A stretch of DNA of 5,145 bases from NCBI GenBank assembly GCA_013214275.1, contig JABSPP010000145.1, positions 1 through 5,145 on the forward strand, read 5' to 3'. Shown in pieces: positions 1 to 5,145 of this stretch. The notes beneath the pieces are model-generated. The model ran no database searches and was not told where the DNA came from. It saw nothing but the letters and a program-made list of their open reading frames with translations. The translations under genes were made by a program, and so were the position numbers. This DNA is from Flavobacteriaceae bacterium. Its GTDB lineage: Bacteria > Bacteroidota > Bacteroidia > Flavobacteriales > Flavobacteriaceae. Each line of letters opens with the position of its first letter. Position 1 is the stretch's first letter.

Positions 1-1629
1 TTAATAGCGAGAGATGTAGGGTATAACAATTATGTGAAAATAAAGCAATTTCCCATATTCAAACTAGGTAATTTTAGAGGAGGATTTATTGCAGAACCAA
101 AAACAGTAAGAGCTCATCCCATTGGAAAGATTGCAGAAAGAACTATTGGAAATAGTCATCATGACAAAAATATCGGCATTGAAGGAGCATTTGCAGATCA
201 ATTAAAAGGTGAGGATGGTTTGAGATTGAAACAAAAAATTGGAAAAGGGCAATGGAAACCCATCAATAATGCCAATGAACAGGAACCTATTGATGGTTAC
301 GATGTGGTTACTACTGTAGATGTTAACATCCAAGATATTACACACCATGCGTTACTTCGACAATTAGAATATTTTGAGGCAGACCATGGCTGTGCTGTGG
401 TAATGGAGACTGCTACTGGAGAAATCAAGGCAATTTCAAACTTGGGAAGAACATCATTAGGAACATATTACGAAAAGAGAAACTATGCCGTTTGGGAATC
501 ACATGAGCCAGGATCTACATTTAAATTAGCCAGTTTAATGGCTGCTCTTGAGGACAGGGTCATAGATACAGCTACTGTTGTAGATACTGGGGAAGGGCGT
601 TTATATATTCATGGAAAAAAAGTAGAAGACTCAGAAAGGGGAGGATATGGAGAAATATCTGCCGCACGAGTTTTTGAGGTTTCTTCTAATGTAGGCATCG
701 TAAAATTAATTCGTAAACACTACGATGATCAACCAGAAAAATTTATCAGACACCTCGAGAATTTTGGGCTTACAGACAGCATTGGATTACCCATCTTAGG
801 CGAGGGTAAGCCTTCTATTCCCCACCCTAATTCTAGAGAGTGGAATAAGATAAGTCTAGAGTGGATGTCATGGGGATATGGGGTTGCCGTCACGCCTCTA
901 CACACACTAATGCTGTATAATGCTGTAGCCAATAATGGTGAGTTGGTAAAGCCAAGATTTATCAAAGAGCTGAGAAAGGAAAATCGAGTAAAACAAACCT
1001 TTGGTAAAGAAATTGTAAACCCAAAGATTGCCTCTCCTGAGACGATTAAGCAAATGAAAAAAATGATGGAGAATGTAGTTGTCAAAGGAACGGCAGATAA
1101 TATCTACTCTCCATACTTTTCTATGGCGGGAAAAACAGGGACTGCAAAAAAATACATTGATAAAAAAACAGTTACTCCCGATGGGGATACGATTCCTATA
1201 GGATATTCTAGTAAAAAATATGTGGCTTCATTTGCAGGGTTTTTCCCAGCAGATGAACCGAAGTATTCCTGTATTGTAGTAATTCATGAACCTCTGAAGA
1301 AAAAAGGATATTACGGAGCTGTCGTTGCCGCACCAGTATTTAGAGAAATTGCCGAAAAAATTTACATCAGCACACCAGTGGAAAAGGCAGAAGTAAAAGA
1401 GCAATTTGATCCACAGATGATAAAAGATACTTATGCAGAAAGGATTAAATCTGTTGATGTTAAAAGGATGCCAGATGTAAAAGGAATGCCAGCGATGGAT
1501 GCCGTTTCCTTATTGGAAAATATTGGTTTAAAGGTTATTCTAAAAGGCATGGGAAAAGTAAAAAAACAGTCGATAAAAAAAGGAATCCCAATCACAAAAG
1601 GAGCAACGATTATTTTAAACTTATCTTAA
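1..1629 (+). CDS. ftsI: Division-specific peptidoglycan D,D-transpeptidase FtsI (PBP3/SpoVD class) with C-terminal PASTA domain; 5' end outside window
   Basis: This class B penicillin-binding protein cross-links septal peptidoglycan on the outer face of the cytoplasmic membrane. The frame is open from base 1 (542 codons, then TAA), so the gene begins upstream and the GTG at 34 is internal. The N-terminal membrane anchor and part of the pedestal domain are missing; the family is usually about 650-700 residues in Bacteroidota (from memory). Counting codons from base 1, the pedestal motif HPIGKIAERTIG lies near 36-47. The transpeptidase domain follows with all three active-site motifs: STFK at 172-175 (nucleophile Ser172, nt 514-525), SSN at 228-230 (nt 682-690) and KTGT at 378-381 (nt 1132-1143). 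A single PASTA domain fills about 490-542, beginning MPDVKGMP. The PASTA domain and the murE-mraY-murD neighbours favour FtsI over the elongation enzyme PBP2. murE follows with no gap. Function is confident; the symbol is by family and context. Confidence 0.95.
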   Translation, partial: LIARDVGYNNYVKIKQFPIFKLGNFRGGFIAEPKTVRAHPIGKIAERTIGNSHHDKNIGIEGAFADQLKGEDGLRLKQKIGKGQWKPINNANEQEPIDGYDVVTTVDVNIQDITHHALLRQLEYFEADHGCAVVMETATGEIKAISNLGRTSLGTYYEKRNYAVWESHEPGSTFKLASLMAALEDRVIDTATVVDTGEGRLYIHGKKVEDSERGGYGEISAARVFEVSSNVGIVKLIRKHYDDQPEKFIRHLENFGLTDSIGLPILGEGKPSIPHPNSREWNKISLEWMSWGYGVAVTPLHTLMLYNAVANNGELVKPRFIKELRKENRVKQTFGKEIVNPKIASPETIKQMKKMMENVVVKGTADNIYSPYFSMAGKTGTAKKYIDKKTVTPDGDTIPIGYSSKKYVASFAGFFPADEPKYSCIVVIHEPLKKKGYYGAVVAAPVFREIAEKIYISTPVEKAEVKEQFDPQMIKDTYAERIKSVDVKRMPDVKGMPAMDAVSLLENIGLKVILKGMGKVKKQSIKKGIPITKGATIILNLS

Positions 1630-3093
1630 TTGAAGAAATTAAAAGACATATTGTATAAAGTACCCATAGAAGCAGTCTACGGAAGTACCAATACGAATAT
1701 TTCTCAAGTTATCTTTGATTCTAGAAAAGTAGGAAAAGACGATTTGTTTGTTGCTCAAAAAGGAGTTACCCTAGACGGACATCAGTTTATTAGTAAAGCA
1801 ATTCAACAAGGCGCTTCAGGGATTATCTGTGAAGACTTACCAGTAGAAAAAGTAGAGGGAATTACCTTTGTACAGGTTAGAGATTCAAATCAGGCATTGG
1901 CCATTGTTGCATCTAATTTCTATGATAATCCTTCTTCAAAATTAAAGCTCATAGGAATAACAGGAACCAATGGTAAAACAACCATTGCATCACTATCACA
2001 TCAACTCTTTTGCAAAGCAGGCTACAAAACAGGGCTGCTATCTACAGTAAAGATTTTGATCCACCAAAAAGAGTACATCACCACACATACAACTCCAGAT
2101 GCAGTAACTATCAACAAATATTTGTACGAAATGGTAGAGTCTGGGGTAATGTATTGTTTTATGGAAGTGAGTTCACATGGAATTCATCAAAAAAGAACTG
2201 AAGGATTAGAGTTTACAGGAGGAGTATTCACCAATCTATCTCACGATCATCTAGACTACCATAAAACGTTTGTAGAGTATAGAGATGTGAAAAAATCATT
2301 CTTTGATTCTCTGCAGAAGAAAGCATTTGTAATTACCAATATCGATGATAAGAACGGAAATATCATGGTGCAAAATACTCGGGCCAAAAAGCGAACCTAT
2401 GCATTAAGAACCTTGGCAGATTACAGAGCAAAAATTATAGAAAAGCGCTTTTCAGGAACCTTACTTTCAATTCAAGAAACTGAGGTTTGGACCAAATTAA
2501 TAGGAACTTTTAATGTTTACAATATACTTGCTATTATGGGTATTTCCAATGAGTTAGGCTTGGATCAATTCAATGTTCTAACGATACTCAGTGAATTAGA
2601 AAGTGTGAGTGGTAGGTTTCAACACATGCTATCTGAGAAAGGGATAACCGCCATCGTAGACTATGCACACACCCCTGATGCTCTGAAGAATGTGTTGGAG
2701 ACCATCAATGACATCAGGACCGATAATGAAAAACTCATCACAGTAGTTGGATGCGGTGGTGATCGGGACAGAACCAAGCGACCTAAAATGGCACATATTG
2801 CTTCGCAGTTGAGCAATCAAGTCATCTTTACCTCAGATAATCCAAGAACTGAAGATCCTCTAACAATACTAGAGCAAATGGAAGCCGGTGTTTCTCCAGA
2901 GAATTATAAAAAAACCATCACTATTTCAGATAGAAGACAAGCCATTAAAACAGCCTGCACACTATCAGAAAGTGGAGACATCCTTCTTATCGCGGGAAAA
3001 GGACACGAAACCTATCAGGAGATAAATGGCAAGCGGTTTCATTTTGATGATCTCGAAGAAGTGACCCAATGCTTTGAACGCTTAAAAAAATAA
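1630..3093 (+). CDS. murE: UDP-MurNAc-L-Ala-D-Glu:meso-diaminopimelate ligase MurE
   Basis: This cytoplasmic ATP-dependent ligase adds the third stem-peptide residue to UDP-MurNAc-L-Ala-D-Glu. The protein has 487 residues, a normal family length, and all three Mur ligase domains. The N-terminal UDP-binding domain has DSRKV at 30-34. The central ATPase domain has the P-loop GTNGKTT at 112-118, the substrate-binding TTHTTPD at 151-157, MEVSSHG at 178-184, and Lys221, which aligns with the carbamylated lysine of E. coli MurE. The C-terminal domain has YAHTPDA at 345-351, GCGGDRDRTKRP at 374-385, DNPR at 403-406 and GKGHE at 456-460. In characterised MurE enzymes DNPR selects meso-diaminopimelate over L-lysine, so mDAP-type peptidoglycan is inferred. 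The start is TTG: the preceding in-frame codon is the ftsI stop TAA (1627-1629), so no longer frame exists, and homologues recalled from Bacteroidota begin similarly (MK-LKDILYKV). No Shine-Dalgarno sequence is evident; coupling to ftsI translation is likely. Confidence 0.97.
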   Translation: MKKLKDILYKVPIEAVYGSTNTNISQVIFDSRKVGKDDLFVAQKGVTLDGHQFISKAIQQGASGIICEDLPVEKVEGITFVQVRDSNQALAIVASNFYDNPSSKLKLIGITGTNGKTTIASLSHQLFCKAGYKTGLLSTVKILIHQKEYITTHTTPDAVTINKYLYEMVESGVMYCFMEVSSHGIHQKRTEGLEFTGGVFTNLSHDHLDYHKTFVEYRDVKKSFFDSLQKKAFVITNIDDKNGNIMVQNTRAKKRTYALRTLADYRAKIIEKRFSGTLLSIQETEVWTKLIGTFNVYNILAIMGISNELGLDQFNVLTILSELESVSGRFQHMLSEKGITAIVDYAHTPDALKNVLETINDIRTDNEKLITVVGCGGDRDRTKRPKMAHIASQLSNQVIFTSDNPRTEDPLTILEQMEAGVSPENYKKTITISDRRQAIKTACTLSESGDILLIAGKGHETYQEINGKRFHFDDLEEVTQCFERLKK

Positions 3094-3094
3094 C

Positions 3095-4321
3095 ATGCTC
3101 TACTATCTATTCCAATATTTAGAATCTCAATTCAATCTCCCAGGTGCTGGATTATTTCAATACATCACCTTTAGAGGTGCAGCAGCCTTTATAGTAGGAT
3201 TGTTAGTGTCTTCTATTTATGGGAAGAAAATCATCCAATTTTTAAAGAAGCAGCAAGTAGGTGAAACCATTCGCGATCTCGGTTTAGAAGGTCAGAACCA
3301 AAAAGCAGGAACACCAACTATGGGAGGGATTATAATTATTTTCTCAACACTAATTCCTGTGATATTATTAACAAAATTAGACAATATCTATATCATTATA
3401 CTTTTGATAACCACCGTATGGATGGGATTAATAGGGTTTTTAGACGATTATATCAAAGTCTTTAAAAAAGACAAAAAAGGACTGAAAGGTAAATTTAAAA
3501 TTCTAGGTCAGGTAGGACTTGGATTGATCGTAGGATCTATTCTTTACTTTCACAATGGAGTGACCATCAAAGAGCAGTTACCAAAAAATCAACAAGTAGT
3601 TCTGCAAAATGGAGTTAAAAAGATTTTTGGAGATGCACACAAATCAACAAAGACTACAGTGCCATTCATGAAAAATAACGAATTAGATTATGCTAGTTTT
3701 TTAAGTTTTTTAGGTGACGGATATGAAAAATATGGATGGATTGTCTTTATCTTCATTACCACTTTTATTATTACAGGAGTTTCCAACGGAGCTAATTTAA
3801 CAGACGGAATAGATGGATTAGCGACTGGAACTTCTGCGATTATAGTGATTGTCTTGGCATTATTTACATGGATTTCTGGAAATATTATTTTCTCAGACTA
3901 CTTAGATGTAATGTACATCCCCAATTCAGGAGAAATGACCGTTTACATTTTAGCATTTGCAGGAGCTTTGATTGGATTTCTGTGGTACAATACCTACCCT
4001 GCTCAGATTTTTATGGGTGACACTGGGAGTTTAACAATAGGTGGAATTATCGCAGTAATTGCTATAGCCATTCGAAAAGAATTGTTGCTACCCATTTTAG
4101 CAGGCATCTTTGTTGTTGAAAACCTGTCAGTGATGCTACAGGTCTCCTATTTTAAATACACAAAGAAGAAATTTGGAGAAGGCCGACGTATTTTTAAAAT
4201 GTCCCCCTTACATCATCACTATCAAAAAATGGGGTATCACGAGAGCAAGATCGTAGTTCGATTTTGGATCGTGGGAATTCTTCTGGCAGTGTTTACCATA
4301 GTGACCTTGAAATTGAGATAA
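3095..4321 (+). CDS. mraY: Phospho-N-acetylmuramoyl-pentapeptide-transferase MraY (lipid I synthase)
   Basis: This integral membrane enzyme transfers phospho-MurNAc-pentapeptide from UDP to undecaprenyl phosphate, giving lipid I on the cytoplasmic face. At 408 residues it is longer than E. coli MraY (360). Family motifs are intact: AGTPTMGG at 71-78; FLDDYIK at 115-121, with the catalytic Asp117/Asp118 pair; NLTDGIDGLA at 234-243; FMGDTGSL at 306-313, with Asp309 matching the third essential Asp (E. coli D267); and SPLHHHY at 370-376. Hydrophobic stretches fit ten membrane segments, approximately at 24-44, 76-95, 98-116, 136-153, 213-230, 242-262, 282-299, 313-327, 330-349 and 387-405. Most of the extra length lies at about 154-190, in the loop between segments 4 and 5, predicted to be periplasmic. 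I recall similar inserts in other Bacteroidota MraY proteins. The ATG lies one base after the murE stop, and the N-terminal MLYYLFQYLE matches the family start. murF is not between murE and mraY, unlike in E. coli. Confidence 0.98.
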   Translation: MLYYLFQYLESQFNLPGAGLFQYITFRGAAAFIVGLLVSSIYGKKIIQFLKKQQVGETIRDLGLEGQNQKAGTPTMGGIIIIFSTLIPVILLTKLDNIYIIILLITTVWMGLIGFLDDYIKVFKKDKKGLKGKFKILGQVGLGLIVGSILYFHNGVTIKEQLPKNQQVVLQNGVKKIFGDAHKSTKTTVPFMKNNELDYASFLSFLGDGYEKYGWIVFIFITTFIITGVSNGANLTDGIDGLATGTSAIIVIVLALFTWISGNIIFSDYLDVMYIPNSGEMTVYILAFAGALIGFLWYNTYPAQIFMGDTGSLTIGGIIAVIAIAIRKELLLPILAGIFVVENLSVMLQVSYFKYTKKKFGEGRRIFKMSPLHHHYQKMGYHESKIVVRFWIVGILLAVFTIVTLKLR

Positions 4322-5145
4322 ATGAAAAAGCTGGTCATTTTAGGAGCTGGAGAAAGTGGAGTTGGAACTGCTGTTTTAGGAAAAAAAAAAGGATTTGAAG
4401 TTTTTGTTTCTGACAAACATAAAATCCAAGAAAAATATAGGAAAGTTCTTTTACATCACGAGATAAATTTTGAAGAAGAGCAGCACACAGAATCGTTGAT
4501 TTTAACTGCTGATCTGGTCATGAAAAGTCCAGGAATTCCAGAAACAGTGCCGCTGGTGCAAAAGGTTACTGAGGCAAAAATTCCGATTATTTCTGAAATT
4601 GAATTTGCGTCGAGGCACACCAAGGCTATTTTAGTAGGGATCACAGGGTCTAATGGTAAAACTACTACAGCAATGCTAGCCCACCATCTAGTGACAAATG
4701 GAGGGCTCAAAGCTGGATTGGCAGGAAATATAGGTCGTAGTTTTGCGCAGCAAGTCGCTCAAAACGACAGGCCATATTACATACTGGAAATTAGTAGTTT
4801 TCAGCTAGATGGAGTGTATGAGTTTAAACCTCATATTGCCATTATTACCAACATAACTGAAGATCATTTAGATCGATACGGCAACAACTTCAAGAACTAT
4901 GTTGCTTCAAAATTTAAAATCACCCAACGGCTAGGTAAGGAAGATTTCCTTATCTACGATGCCGATGATATTGCAATAAAGGAAGGGTTAAAAACACACC
5001 ATATTAACGCAACATTGGTGCCTTTTTCTATTGAAAAAAAGAAAGCATTTGGTGCTTTTTTAAGAGACGGTAAAATCATTATAAAGTTAAACAAAGAAGA
5101 ATTTAGTATGAGTATTTCTGAACTAACACTCAAGGGAAAACACAA
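4322..5145 (+). CDS. murD: UDP-MurNAc-L-alanine:D-glutamate ligase MurD; 3' end outside window
   Basis: This cytoplasmic Mur ligase adds D-glutamate to UDP-MurNAc-L-Ala using ATP, the step before MurE. The frame runs from ATG at 4322, directly after the mraY TAA, to the window edge without a stop, giving 274 full codons; the family is about 440-450 residues, so roughly the last 40 percent is missing. The N-terminal UDP-binding Rossmann-like domain shows GAGESGVG at 8-15 and SPGIP at 69-73. The central ATPase domain shows the P-loop GSNGKTT at 109-115 (nt 4646-4666), EISSFQL at 156-162, NITEDHLDRYG at 177-187, and Lys197 in YVASKFK, which aligns with the carbamylated Lys198 of E. coli MurD. 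The C-terminal ligand-binding domain is essentially outside the window. Codons 20-23 are written in a run of ten A bases (4381-4390); the frame is intact as given. EISSFQL and the position after mraY favour MurD over MurC, MurF or FolC. Confidence 0.96.
   Translation, partial: MKKLVILGAGESGVGTAVLGKKKGFEVFVSDKHKIQEKYRKVLLHHEINFEEEQHTESLILTADLVMKSPGIPETVPLVQKVTEAKIPIISEIEFASRHTKAILVGITGSNGKTTTAMLAHHLVTNGGLKAGLAGNIGRSFAQQVAQNDRPYYILEISSFQLDGVYEFKPHIAIITNITEDHLDRYGNNFKNYVASKFKITQRLGKEDFLIYDADDIAIKEGLKTHHINATLVPFSIEKKKAFGAFLRDGKIIIKLNKEEFSMSISELTLKGKH
4381..4390 (+). repeat. A10 homopolymer tract inside murD
   Basis: Ten consecutive A bases encode the end of Gly20 and Lys21-Lys23 of MurD. It is the longest single-base run I noticed; other A runs here reach about seven. 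Gaining one A would put a TGA in frame at 4396-4398. Losing one would lead to a TAA at 4464-4466. Either change would remove nearly all of MurD. The tract may simply reflect AT-rich lysine coding, but it is a plausible site for polymerase slippage or sequencing error. Confidence 0.9.

Larger units (their letters stand above)
1..5145 (+). other. dcw operon segment ftsI-murE-mraY-murD
   Basis: All four genes are on one strand with gaps of 0, 1 and 0 bases, so they are almost certainly co-transcribed. No intergenic space exists for a terminator or dedicated promoter at any junction. The promoter must lie upstream of the window. In Bacteroidota dcw clusters, as I recall them, mraZ, rsmH and an ftsL-like gene usually precede ftsI, and ftsW, murG, murC, ftsQ, ftsA and ftsZ follow murD. 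These flanking genes are expected, not seen. All three visible stop codons are TAA. Confidence 0.9.

Noticed and set aside
34..36. GTG as the start codon of ftsI
   Set aside because: The frame stays open back to base 1, the upstream codons read as plausible protein, and starting here would lose the membrane anchor and part of the pedestal domain. The true start lies upstream of the window.
729..1085. Open frame of 118 codons on the minus strand inside ftsI
   Set aside because: It lies wholly antisense to the conserved transpeptidase domain and its translation shows no recognisable family. It is best explained as a shadow of ftsI.
1710..1717. TATCTTTG, matching the Bacteroidota -7 promoter element TAnnTTTG
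   Set aside because: It encodes conserved MurE residues before DSRKV and no TTG-type -33 element lies at the right distance. A chance match in AT-rich coding sequence is likelier.
1863..1870. TACCTTTG, a second match to TAnnTTTG
   Set aside because: It is inside murE, has no -33 partner, and lies far upstream of any gene start it could serve.
2010..2201. Short overlapping plus-strand frame inside murE
   Set aside because: It lies within the conserved ATPase domain of murE in another frame and its translation resembles no known protein.
2629..2820. Short minus-strand frame inside murE
   Set aside because: It is antisense to the conserved YAHTPDA and GGDRDRTKRP region, so its length follows from the coding constraint on murE.
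4211..4219. Run of three histidine codons in MraY, suggesting a metal site
   Set aside because: The HHH motif is a conserved MraY family signature and is not evidence for an added metal-binding function.
4456..4710. Minus-strand frame of 84 codons under murD
   Set aside because: The plus strand encodes an unbroken MurD with all expected motifs here; the antisense frame has no recognisable content.
4954..5145. Minus-strand frame at the right edge
   Set aside because: It is antisense to murD, which continues in frame to the window edge; nothing in its translation is recognisable.

Overview
The window is a stretch of a bacterial division and cell wall (dcw) gene cluster. It holds four tightly packed, co-directional genes on the + strand: the 3' part of ftsI (a division transpeptidase carrying a PASTA domain), complete murE, complete mraY, and the 5' part of murD. 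Both outer genes run off the window edges. No RNA gene, mobile element, CRISPR array, terminator or convincing internal promoter is visible, and essentially every base is coding.

The organism is most likely a member of the Bacteroidota, plausibly a flavobacterium-like lineage. The reasons are: the order ftsI-murE-mraY-murD with no murF between murE and mraY; a MraY of 408 residues with an extra segment between transmembrane segments 4 and 5; a C-terminal PASTA domain on the division PBP; AT-rich coding sequence; and no clear Shine-Dalgarno sequences before the starts. This placement is recall-based inference, not a database result.

Layout: 1-1629 ftsI (5' end missing); 1630-3093 murE (TTG start directly after the ftsI stop codon); 3095-4321 mraY (one-base gap); 4322-5145 murD (ATG directly after the mraY stop; 3' end missing). 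Gaps of 0, 1 and 0 bases imply one polycistronic message and probable translational coupling.

The genes form a pathway. MurD adds D-Glu to UDP-MurNAc-L-Ala. MurE adds the third residue, predicted to be meso-diaminopimelate from its DNPR motif. After MurF (not in this window) completes the pentapeptide, MraY moves the phospho-MurNAc-pentapeptide onto undecaprenyl phosphate to make lipid I. FtsI cross-links the finished peptidoglycan at the septum.

All catalytic motifs expected in the visible parts are intact and no frameshift was found. I see no previously undescribed system here. The points worth a second look are small: an A10 tract near the start of murD, two same-frame zero-gap gene junctions, a TTG start on an essential gene, the MraY insert, and the missing murF.
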